Assembly (NCBI GenBank): GCA_027563935.2
Contig: CM050447.1
Span: forward strand, 17,314,001-17,378,000
Origin: Costus lasius
Lineage: Eukaryota; Streptophyta; Magnoliopsida; Zingiberales; Costaceae
Direction of reading: 5' to 3'
DNA: 64,000 nucleotides
Shown: piece after piece, positions 22,857-32,080 of the stretch
How the letters are laid out: every line of letters starts with the position of its first letter
Position numbering within the stretch: the stretch's first letter is position 1
Notes under the pieces: model-generated
What the model saw: only the letters and a program-made list of their open reading frames with translations
Database searches by the model: none
What the model was told of the DNA's origin: nothing
Translations under genes and position numbers: made by a program

Positions 22857-23700
22857 CTATACCACCTTCTGTTTCCCTTTTACCTGAGAGCGGGTAACAA
22901 GCTTAGAATATGCAGGGGCTGGCAGCTTGTTACCTCTGAGGTCCACCAAAGCATCTGCCGCCACCATAGCATTCCTGATAGTGGTAACACCTTGCTTTCT
23001 TAGCTCCACCTGAGCCCAATTTTGAAGACCACTCATAAAGTAATACATTCTATCATCCTCTGACATGTTAGTAACTTCAAGAAGTGCAGAAGAAAACTGT
23101 TTAACATAATCATGCACAAAACCAGTATACTTAATCTTAGCAAGAACATCCCTAGTTGCAAATGAGGTATTAGCAGGTTTAAACTAAGATCTCAACTCAG
23201 CTTTCAGATCAGCCCATAACACTACCTCGGGATGATCACCTTCCATGCGAAGAACAACTGAGGTCCTCTGTAAGATAAGCAGCACATATCTGTATTTTCT
23301 ATTCTTCTGGCACATTAGCAGCCCTGAAGTACTGTTCAATATCAAATATAAAATTTTTCAGAGTCTTTGTTACCCGTACACCGCCATAGGTAGAAGGCTC
23401 TGGCACACGCACTCTGACTGCAGGAACAGGTGCGGCTGGTTGGGACAGTGAGCCTGAAGCAGTGGCATGCGCCAGATTTAGCTTCAGTGATCTGATCTTT
23501 GTGGTACAAGCTTCCAGGGTTGCGGCCATGAGGGACATCTCACCATCAATGCGCCTCTGAAAATCCACCACAAGATCTCTGAGACTCTCCAGTCGAGCCA
23601 TGACTGTGTCTCTCTCATACTCTCTGTCAGGTTTGAGGCCTACAACTGCCTCTAATGTATCCACTCTATCTGTGAGATTAACCATTGTGATTAGTAACAC
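22857..23700 (-). pseudogene. E1 gag remnant
   Basis: The frame starts near 23682 with MVNLTDRVDTLE, includes FIFDIEQYFRAAN typical of this gag family, and breaks near 23299. A second open stretch (22857-23117) holds DYVKQFSSALLE and the following helices. The knuckle region 22575-22856 is degraded by stops. Confidence 0.8.
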
Positions 23701-23753
23701 AAAGTAAATATAGCAGGAGGGGAATAAGTGTTGTCTGAAGTTCTGGGGAACTT

Positions 23754-23766
23754 GGCTCTGATACCA
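23754..23766 (-). promoter_or_regulatory. E1 primer binding site
   Basis: The minus strand reads TGGTATCAGAGCC two bases after the end of the 5' LTR: a full 13-base initiator tRNA-Met type primer site. Confidence 0.9.
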
Positions 23767-23885
23767 AATGTCACACCCTAATTTTTCGCTATGGAAAACG
23801 GGGGTGATGGCACGAGTCTACACCCGTCAGCCCACTTTACACACTCTCTATTCCCCTTGTGTCACCACACTTGTGAGACCCTGGG

Positions 23886-25533
23886 TGTGACACCCGGGGT
23901 ACTATGGGGTACTACCCCGCCTTTCCCATGGACTCATAGAGGTTATGAGTAGGGATTAAGGGGGTAAAATTGATGGAGTTTACACATGCAAAAAGGTAAG
24001 GTTCATTGGAGGAGGATACATGAACCTTAGTGTGTAATTTGGGCTTGTATAGAGGTGTACAAGCTTATGCAAAAAATATGTCATGGGTGAGATTTGAACC
24101 CAAGACCTATGGAGAAGCCAAGACTTAAGTTGCATGAGGTAACCAACCCAAGCATGGGTCATTAGCTGAAGTAAAGGAGAGGCGCTTTCTACTTAAAGGC
24201 TTCTTCATTTAAAAGGCCCAAATTGACTTAAGCAAATTTGGGGATCTCGATTTGGAGAAGAGGCAATCCAATCCGATTTGGGGAAAGGAGATTTCGGCTT
24301 GGAGAGGGGCGAAAGTTCATCTTCCCTTCTTCCACCTTGGCGTTTGGGAGTCTAGAGCTTGAGGAAGCTCACGGATCATCCCTCCATCCTTCCCCTAGCT
24401 CTCTTGATGAAGATGGCTGATTGAGAGGAGCTCGACATTCTGCATTTGGTTGGGTGAGAGTTTCCTACTCACGGTTTGGAGTTTCCTTGGAGGAAAGGAG
24501 ACTATTCTTAGGGGCTTTGCTTGCTCTAGCCGAGAGCTTGCAAAGTAAGGAGGATTGCATCCCTTGGAGGCAAGGGAACCATCTCTATTCAAGGCTTGAA
24601 GGTGGCGGCATTGGGCTGTCCATTAGAGCTTGTAACCGAGATTGCACATTTGGTATTTGTTGTATTACCCCTTTGGAGGAAAAGGGGGCTGTTTGGAGGA
24701 GAAGGGGGCTGACCGGCCACCACTTCTATCCATCACTTGAGGGCAGCCTACTTGCTGTCCATTGGAGGAGTTTGGCACCTTGGGGGGGGCTGAGGTGTTA
24801 TCTACTTGAGCATTGGCGGCTCTTGGAGGCAAGAGACGCAAGGAGCATTACACAAACCACCTAGAGGGGCGACTCTAGGGTGGAGCCTCAAGCACTTGTG
24901 CTTGAGGAGTGCATTGGAGAAGACCGGCCATCTGGAGGTTGATCTTCATCCACATTCAGCATAGCGTTGGAGTGGTATACATTCCTTACACTGTCTTATT
25001 TACATTGCATAGCATTGTGTAAGAACTTGTGTAGAATCTTGTGTATGAACTCTATTACTTGTTGAGTAGTTGATAGGGTGTTGATTTTAATCGTCCGGTG
25101 TGATTATCGCTGTGTAGTTGTCGATATTTGTACTAGGGTTTGGGCATATGTCTAGTGCCCGTATTCTGTGAACTGCCAGCGTGTGATTGTCATTTGCAGG
25201 GCGCTTAGGTATAAGGCCGTTAGTAAGTGTGCATATGGGGTTGAGAAGCAACATGTGCTTGCCACCCGCCACTTACTGACCTAGGTCTAGGGCTAGGAGA
25301 AGGCTAGGAATCAGTTCCTTCAGATCAGCCTTGGAGCTCAGTTCCATCAGAGCTCAGCCCGGAGAGCGCAGTGGATCAGAGAGAGAGGTTCAGACCGTGC
25401 ACGAGTAAAAGATCTTGGTTAATTTCCGCATATTGAGTGTTGGCTGGCAATTTACACAGAGGGTGTGTAGATTGCGCCATCACGCTCGAGAATTTCTAAG
25501 GCAAAAATTTAGCACGAAATTTAGGGCGTGACA
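23886..25533 (+). repeat. E2 5' LTR
   Basis: 1648 bp, TGTGACACCC to GGGCGTGACA. It contains the double hairpin at 24857-24907 and, on the reverse strand, a tRNA-like T-arm followed by a T run (24070-24110). Its open reading frames recur identically in the 3' LTR. Confidence 0.95.
24857..24907 (+). other. conserved LTR double hairpin (E2 5' copy; six further copies)
   Basis: Hairpin 1: CTAGAG, loop GGGCGA, CTCTAG, extended by flanking CCAC/GGTGG with one bulge. Hairpin 2: CCTCAAGCAC, TT, GTGCTTGAGG, a perfect 10-bp stem. Further copies: 31404-31454 (E2), 5595-5645 (D1), 9397-9446 (A, minus), 17940-17990 (B), 19056-19106 (S1), 33037-33087 (S2). B has CTAGGA/TCCTAG in hairpin 1. B and S2 have CAAGTGC/GCACTTG in hairpin 2; S1 and D1 carry a U-G pair. 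The stems stay paired while the bases change, as expected for a functional RNA structure. Role unknown; packaging or dimerisation of genomic RNA would fit. Confidence 0.7.
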
Positions 25534-25536
25534 AAG

Positions 25537-25549
25537 TGGTATCAGAGGG
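25537..25549 (+). promoter_or_regulatory. E2 primer binding site
   Basis: TGGTATCAGAGGG three bases after the 5' LTR; initiator tRNA-Met type. Confidence 0.9.
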
Positions 25550-25764
25550 ATAGCTCAGCACGAGTCTGGACCACCAGGATATAGACGTTAGTTGGATTGC
25601 TGTTTGGGTGTTGCGTACGTCGGTGCTTAGCGCCGGGGCGTAAGACCTCAGTACTTCCTTCTAATCGATCAGTTCTGGCCAGGCGAGTACAGGAGCACTC
25701 CATTTAGTCAGCCGATCCACAGGACACCACAGAGCAGCACACCATTGCACCCAGGACCAGGAGT

Positions 25765-28700
25765 ATGGCACAGTTCGAGGAGCGGTTCTCTAGACTGGAG
25801 GACGCCATTGGCTTAGATACAGAGTCTGAGTGGCAGGGAGAGCCTCTTTCTGAGCGCCTAGAGACTTTGATGGAGATGTTCCATCAGTACAGAGATTACA
25901 CTGATGGGAGAATTAGTACTCTAGCGCAGGATTTAGCGACAGCTACCACAGAGGTTACTGCCTTGAGATTGTTGGTGGCACAGGTGGCTTCCCATCCAGC
26001 TACTCCACCTGCACCACAGTTTATGCAGCCTGCCAGACGCCATATTCCAGATCCAGTCACTTTTGCCGGGGCTAGAGTGGCAAAAGAGCTAGACAACTTC
26101 ATCTTTGACATGGAGCACTACTTTAGAGCAGCAGGAGTCATCGATGAAGATAGGATAGAGGTCTGTGCATCCTACCTGCGTGGGGATGCCAAACTATGGT
26201 GGAGAACCTCTATTGCTCCCAGGACAGAGGGAGATAACCCAGAGATAGCCTCATGGGAAGATCTAAAAACTGAGATGAGGGCTCAGTTTAGACCAGTCAA
26301 TACCTTACATGATGCTAGGATGACTTTGAGGTATTTGAGGCAAACTGGTTCAGTTAGAGACTATGTCAAGCAGTTTGCTACCTTATTGCTTGAGATACCT
26401 AACAAGACTGAAGAAGAGAAGTTCCACGACTTCCTAGGAGGATTACAGCCGTGGGCACTTGCAGAGGTTAGGCGACAGTCGGTGACTACCTACAGGGAGG
26501 CAGTTGCAGCAGCTGATGGATTAGTGGACATGAGAGGCTCACGTCCCACTATGACAGCTCAGGGAGCTAGACCAGCTACCCAAAACAAACCACCGGTACA
26601 GAATAGACAGCCACAGAAGAAGAGTGCGCAAAATTGGAAAAACAAAGGAAAAGCGATAGTGTACCAGCAGAAAAGCCCACAAAAGAAGCACTATCAGCCT
26701 CAGCAGAAGAGGGCTGCTGAGCCTAGCACAAAGAACAAGATAGAGTGCTTTATTTGCTATGGACCACATTTGATGAGGGACTGTCCTACCAGGAAGATGA
26801 TTAGTTCATTGGTGACAGTAGAGGGAGAGAAAGCACAGAAGGAGCAGGGGTGCTCTGGAGTTTCTGTCAATCCTTTGGTGATTGCCAATGTCAGTGCAAA
26901 GTCCTCACCCCTAATGTATGTGGATGTGGAGCTGAATGGTACAACTATAGCAGCTATGGTAGACACTGGAGCTACACATGTATTTGTCTCAGATAGAGTA
27001 AAGGATCAGTTGAGACTTAAGACTAGCCAGTGTGATACCAGTGTTAAAACAGTTAACGCAGACCCGAGGAAGGCATTCGGAGTTAGTTATGATGTGCCTG
27101 TGAAATTGGGACCATGGGCAGGGAGAGTACATACTATGGTGACAGCCTTGGATGATTTTGATGTCATCATAGGGATGGATTTGCTTAGGAGGGCCAAAGC
27201 AATTCCCATGCCTCATTTGAATGGGTTGCAGATACTGGATGAGAAGGCACCTTGCTTTCTTCCTTGTCATTCGATGGGTAAGGTAGAGAAGAGCAACAAG
27301 GGCAAGGAGGTGATTGCAGCCTCAGTCCTTGCAAAGGGGATACGACGTGGCGAGACTACCTATTTGGCACATGTCAGAGTGGTAGAATCCATTCCTGTTA
27401 TTGATTCTAGGCCGATGCAGTCGAGGGGACATGTGGGAGACTTGATCAACCTTCCTAGTTCCAGTAGCCGTGGAGGTCATGGAGTTGAGATAGGAGCGGC
27501 GAGTCTTACTTTGGGTGAACGGATCAGTCAACTACCTGCACCGATTGGGGGCCTGTTGCATGAGTTTAGAGACGTTATTCCCCCTGAGATGCCTAAGGTG
27601 TTACCACCTAGGAGGGACATCGACCATGCTATTGAATTAGTGCCAGGAGCAGTCCCACCAGCACAGTCACCATACAGAATGCCACCATCAGAACTAGCTG
27701 AGTTAAGGAAGCAGCTAGATGAATTAATTGAGTCAGGGTTTATTCAGCCTTCAAAAGCACCATACGGAGCACCTGTGCTATTTCAGAAAAAGAAGGATGG
27801 AAGTTTAAGGATGTGTGTTGACTATAGAGCTTTGAACAAAGTAACGGTGAAGAATGCATATCCTATTCCATTGATCCAGGATTTGATTGACCGCCTTGTG
27901 CATGCAAAGGTGTTTACAAAATTGGACCTTCGATCAGGTTATTGGCAGGTGAGAATTGCTGAAGGAGATGAGCCTAAGACTACATGCGTAACTAGATACG
28001 GATCATATGAGTTCTTGGTCATGCCATTTGGGCTGACCAACGCACCAGCTACATTCTGCAATTTGATGAACAACATTCTGCATCCGTTCTTGGACAAATT
28101 TGTTGTTGTTTATCTAGATGATATTGTTATCTATTCTGCCAATATGGAAGAACATAGAGAGCACTTAAGAGAGGTCTTAACAGTGCTAAGGCAGAATCAG
28201 TTATACCTGAAGCTGGAGAAGTGTGAATTTGCGCGCAGTGAGATAGAGTTTCTGGGACATGTTGTCGGTGGAGGTCAGGTTCACATGGATTCTGGCAAAA
28301 TTAGAGCCATTGAGGAGTGGCCTGCACCTACTTCAGTTAGCACATTGAGGTCTTTTCTAGGACTAGCTAACTTCTATAGGCGATTTATCAAGGATTATTC
28401 CAAGATAGCAGCGCCTTTGACTGACCTTTTGAGGAAGGACGTCACTTGGGCTTGGGAGGCCAAGCACCAAACTGCATTTGATAGACTGAAGTTACAGGTG
28501 ACTTCAGAACCAGTCCTGAGGTTACCAGACTTTTCCTTAGCTTTTGAAGTACATACAGATGCATCTGATAGAGCATTGGGAGGAGTGTTGGTACAGGATG
28601 GGAGACCAGTAGCTTTCGAGAGCAGAAAGTTAAAAAGTGCCGAAATGAACTATTCAGCTCACGAGAAAGAAATGCTAGCAGTGGTACATTGTTTGAAACT

Positions 28701-30396
28701 ATGGAGGGTATATTTGTTGGGGAACAAATTTACAGTGAAAACTGATAATGTGGCCAATACTTTCTTTCAGACTCAGAAGAAATTGTCTGCCAGACAGGCC
28801 AGATGGCAAGAACAGTTAGCTGAGTTTGACTTCTGTTGGGAACACAAGCCAGGGCGCATTCATCAGGTTCCAGATGCATTGAGCAGAGTGACCTCCATTT
28901 CTCACTGTTCTGCTATGTCATATGCCGTGAGTAAGGTCATTCAGTTGATCAGAGACACTATGGGTTCAGATCAATCCTATATGAAGCTAGTAGCGAAGAT
29001 AAGAGAGGGTGTAACCCGTCGCTTCTACTTGAGTGAGGATGGATTGATCATGGCACGAGGTGATAGGCCGTATGTACATTCATCTGGGAATGTCAGATTT
29101 GGCCTCATGCGTGAGTATCATGATACAGTCTGGGCTGGTCACCCAGGAGGAAAACGCATGTTTGCTTTGCTGAGTAGAGCTTGGTACTGGCCGGGGATGA
29201 AAGAGGACGTAGAACACTATGTGAGAACTTGTCTTGTCTGCCAGCAAGACAAAATTGAGAGGAAAAAGGAGGCAGGACTGTTGCAACCCTTGCCTATTCC
29301 AGAGAAACCATTTGTTTCTGTGTCTATGGATTTCATCACCCATTTTCCTCGTGTGGAAGGAATGGCATCTGTGTTTGTAGTGGTGGACAGATGTTCAAAA
29401 TATGCTGTGTTTGCACCTGCACCGGAGCCGTGTACTGCGGAGGTGACGGCTAATCTGTTTATGACACATGTGGTTAAACATTTTGGTTTACCCAGAGAGA
29501 TCATTAGTGATAGAGACCCGAGATTCACTGGGAAATTCTGGTCTTCACTGTTTAAAAAGTTGGGTACAGATCTCAAAATGTCAACAGCATACCATCCACA
29601 GACTGATGGGCAGACAGAGAGGATTAATGCTTTGCTAGAGGGGTATCTTAGACACTTTGTTTCTTCGACTCAGAAGAATTGGATCAGATTGCTAGATACA
29701 GCCCAGTTTGCATACAATATTCAAGTTTCTTCTGCCACAGGAAAGAGTCCTTTTGAGTTAGTGTTAGGGTGGCAGCCTATGACACCCGTGGATACACTGA
29801 ATAGGACGTTGGAGGGGAAATGCCAGGCCGCTACAAAATTTGTTGAGGATAGAACCGAGCTATGGCAGGAAGCTCGTGATAGCTTGGAGGAAGCTAGAAA
29901 CAGAATGGTACTATATGCAAATAGAGACAGAAGACATCTAGAGTTTGATGTGGGGGACTTGGTGTTACTCAAACTCACCCCACAGATGTGGAGAAGAACT
30001 GAAGCCCGAACTTATCACAGAGGTCTTGTTAGAAGGTACGAAGGGCCTTTCAAGATTATCAAGAGGGTTGGAGCTGTTGCTTACAGACTTCAGTTACCAC
30101 CATGGCTGCAGTTTTATCCTACCTTTCATGTCAGTCTATTGAAAAAGTACCATCCAGATGAAAGACACCCAGACCGTGGAATAGAAAGAAGGCAACCATC
30201 CCAAGGGAAGATTGAGTATGGCAGGAGACCATCGAAGATTCTAGATCATAGAGTCTATGCATCTAGTGGGCCCAGTGGGCGAAAGACTGAGTTTTTAGTC
30301 CGTGGTTGGACGAGGCAGTCGAAGATGCAACTTGGGAGAAAGCCACGGATTTGGAACAGTATGAAGGATTATTGCGGCAGTATGAGAAGTACCTAG
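25765..30396 (+). CDS. E2 gag-pol polyprotein, chromodomain frameshifted
   Basis: A 1543-residue frame. Gag covers about residues 1-345, with a zinc knuckle C328-C331-H335-C340 (three instead of four residues before His). The protease has D400-T-G-A. RT has YLDD at 783-786, RNase H has its first Asp at 932 (HTDASD). Integrase has the zinc-binding N-terminus (CLVCQQDK) and the catalytic triad D1189, D1249, E1285, with exactly 35 residues between the last two. A GPF motif follows. After EFLV near residue 1512 one base is missing compared with siblings A and B (about 30301), so the chromodomain is read out of frame and replaced by an unrelated tail ending at 30396. The downstream DNA still encodes the normal chromodomain in another frame. 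The start ATG is the first in good context after the leader, and the same start is seen in D1. A sequencing error at 30301 cannot be excluded. Confidence 0.93.
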   Translation: MAQFEERFSRLEDAIGLDTESEWQGEPLSERLETLMEMFHQYRDYTDGRISTLAQDLATATTEVTALRLLVAQVASHPATPPAPQFMQPARRHIPDPVTFAGARVAKELDNFIFDMEHYFRAAGVIDEDRIEVCASYLRGDAKLWWRTSIAPRTEGDNPEIASWEDLKTEMRAQFRPVNTLHDARMTLRYLRQTGSVRDYVKQFATLLLEIPNKTEEEKFHDFLGGLQPWALAEVRRQSVTTYREAVAAADGLVDMRGSRPTMTAQGARPATQNKPPVQNRQPQKKSAQNWKNKGKAIVYQQKSPQKKHYQPQQKRAAEPSTKNKIECFICYGPHLMRDCPTRKMISSLVTVEGEKAQKEQGCSGVSVNPLVIANVSAKSSPLMYVDVELNGTTIAAMVDTGATHVFVSDRVKDQLRLKTSQCDTSVKTVNADPRKAFGVSYDVPVKLGPWAGRVHTMVTALDDFDVIIGMDLLRRAKAIPMPHLNGLQILDEKAPCFLPCHSMGKVEKSNKGKEVIAASVLAKGIRRGETTYLAHVRVVESIPVIDSRPMQSRGHVGDLINLPSSSSRGGHGVEIGAASLTLGERISQLPAPIGGLLHEFRDVIPPEMPKVLPPRRDIDHAIELVPGAVPPAQSPYRMPPSELAELRKQLDELIESGFIQPSKAPYGAPVLFQKKKDGSLRMCVDYRALNKVTVKNAYPIPLIQDLIDRLVHAKVFTKLDLRSGYWQVRIAEGDEPKTTCVTRYGSYEFLVMPFGLTNAPATFCNLMNNILHPFLDKFVVVYLDDIVIYSANMEEHREHLREVLTVLRQNQLYLKLEKCEFARSEIEFLGHVVGGGQVHMDSGKIRAIEEWPAPTSVSTLRSFLGLANFYRRFIKDYSKIAAPLTDLLRKDVTWAWEAKHQTAFDRLKLQVTSEPVLRLPDFSLAFEVHTDASDRALGGVLVQDGRPVAFESRKLKSAEMNYSAHEKEMLAVVHCLKLWRVYLLGNKFTVKTDNVANTFFQTQKKLSARQARWQEQLAEFDFCWEHKPGRIHQVPDALSRVTSISHCSAMSYAVSKVIQLIRDTMGSDQSYMKLVAKIREGVTRRFYLSEDGLIMARGDRPYVHSSGNVRFGLMREYHDTVWAGHPGGKRMFALLSRAWYWPGMKEDVEHYVRTCLVCQQDKIERKKEAGLLQPLPIPEKPFVSVSMDFITHFPRVEGMASVFVVVDRCSKYAVFAPAPEPCTAEVTANLFMTHVVKHFGLPREIISDRDPRFTGKFWSSLFKKLGTDLKMSTAYHPQTDGQTERINALLEGYLRHFVSSTQKNWIRLLDTAQFAYNIQVSSATGKSPFELVLGWQPMTPVDTLNRTLEGKCQAATKFVEDRTELWQEARDSLEEARNRMVLYANRDRRHLEFDVGDLVLLKLTPQMWRRTEARTYHRGLVRRYEGPFKIIKRVGAVAYRLQLPPWLQFYPTFHVSLLKKYHPDERHPDRGIERRQPSQGKIEYGRRPSKILDHRVYASSGPSGRKTEFLVRGWTRQSKMQLGRKPRIWNSMKDYCGSMRST

Positions 30397-30421
30397 CATC
30401 GAGGGCGAATGCTAATTCAGC

Positions 30422-30432
30422 CGGGGGAGAAT
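30422..30432 (+). promoter_or_regulatory. E2 polypurine tract
   Basis: CGGGGGAGAAT directly precedes the 3' LTR start. Confidence 0.85.
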
Positions 30433-32080
30433 TGTGACACCCGGGGTACTATGGGGTACTACCCCGCCTTTCCCATGGACTCATAGAGGTTATGAGTAGG
30501 GATTAAGGGGGTAAAATTGATGGAGTTTACACATGCAAAAAGGTAAGGTTCATTGGAGGAGGATACATGAACCTTAGTGTGTAATTTGGGCTTGTATAGA
30601 GGTGTACAAGCTTATGCAAAAAATATGTCATGGGTGAGATTTGAACCCAAGACCTATGGAGAAGCCAAGACTTAAGTTGCATGAGGTAACCAACCCAAGC
30701 ATGGGTCATTAGCTGAAGTAAAGGAGAGGCGCTTTCTACTTAAAGGCTTCTTCATTTAAAAGGCCCAAATTGACTTAAGCAAATTTGGGGATCTCGATTT
30801 GGAGAAGAGGCAATCCAATCCGATTTGGGGAAAGGAGATTTCGGCTTGGAGAGGGGCGAAAGTTCATCTTCCCTTCTTCCACCTTGGCGTTTGGGAGTCT
30901 AGAGCTTGAGGAAGCTCACGGATCATCCCTCCATCCTTCCCCTAGCTCTCTTGATGAAGATGGCTGATTGAGAGGAGCTCGACATTCTGCATTTGGTTGG
31001 GTGAGAGTTTCCTACTCACGGTTTGGAGTTTCCTTGGAGGAAAGGAGACTATTCTTAGGGGCTTTGCTTGCTCTAGCCGAGAGCTTGCAAAGTAAGGAGG
31101 ATTGCATCCCTTGGAGGCAAGGGAACCATCTCTATTCAAGGCTTGAAGGTGGCGGCATTGGGCTGTCCATTAGAGCTTGTAACCGAGATTGCACATTTGG
31201 TATTTGTTGTATTACCCCTTTGGAGGAAAAGGGGGCTGTTTGGAGGAGAAGGGGGCTGACCGGCCACCACTTCTATCCATCACTTGAGGGCAGCCTACTT
31301 GCTGTCCATTGGAGGAGTTTGGCACCTTGGGGGGGGCTGAGGTGTTATCTACTTGAGCATTGGCGGCTCTTGGAGGCAAGAGACGCAAGGAGCATTACAC
31401 AAACCACCTAGAGGGGCGACTCTAGGGTGGAGCCTCAAGCACTTGTGCTTGAGGAGTGCATTGGAGAAGACCGGCCATCTGGAGGTTGATCTTCATCCAC
31501 ATTCAGCATAGCGTTGGAGTGGTATACATTCCTTACACTGTCTTATTTACATTGCATAGCATTGTGTAAGAACTTGTGTAGAATCTTGTGTATGAACTCT
31601 ATTACTTGTTGAGTAGTTGATAGGGTGTTGATTTTAATCGTCCGGTGTGATTATCGCTGTGTAGTTGTCGATATTTGTACTAGGGTTTGGGCATATGTCT
31701 AGTGCCCGTATTCTGTGAACTGCCAGCGTGTGATTGTCATTTGCAGGGCGCTTAGGTATAAGGCCGTTAGTAAGTGTGCATATGGGGTTGAGAAGCAACA
31801 TGTGCTTGCCACCCGCCACTTACTGACCTAGGTCTAGGGCTAGGAGAAGGCTAGGAATCAGTTCCTTCAGATCAGCCTTGGAGCTCAGTTCCATCAGAGC
31901 TCAGCCCGGAGAGCGCAGTGGATCAGAGAGAGAGGTTCAGACCGTGCACGAGTAAAAGATCTTGGTTAATTTCCGCATATTGAGTGTTGGCTGGCAATTT
32001 ACACAGAGGGTGTGTAGATTGCGCCATCACGCTCGAGAATTTCTAAGGCAAAAATTTAGCACGAAATTTAGGGCGTGACA
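30433..32080 (+). repeat. E2 3' LTR
   Basis: 1648 bp, same length as the 5' LTR and without a difference I could find by eye. Double hairpin at 31404-31454. It is followed by the CTGGG duplication. Confidence 0.95.

Larger units (their letters stand above)
23886..32080 (+). mobile_element. E2: young, complete chromovirus
   Basis: E2 is 8195 bp: two 1648-bp LTRs, primer site, one long gag-pol frame and polypurine tract, flanked by perfect CTGGG duplications at 23881-23885 and 32081-32085. Comparing the LTRs by eye shows no difference, and all positions keep a constant offset of 6547. Both LTRs therefore derive from one recent reverse-transcription event. It is inserted in solo LTR S2. The only visible coding defect is a one-base loss near 30301 that removes the chromodomain. 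Confidence 0.95.

Noticed and set aside
24070..24160. A true tRNA gene on the reverse strand of the LTR
   Set aside because: Only the T-arm and a T run are convincing. No matching acceptor stem or clear A box could be found.
24421..24864. 147-residue open frame in the E2 LTR with an identical copy at 30968-31411
   Set aside because: It is duplicated only because both LTRs of one element carry it. It has no recognisable domain and is not kept in sibling LTRs.
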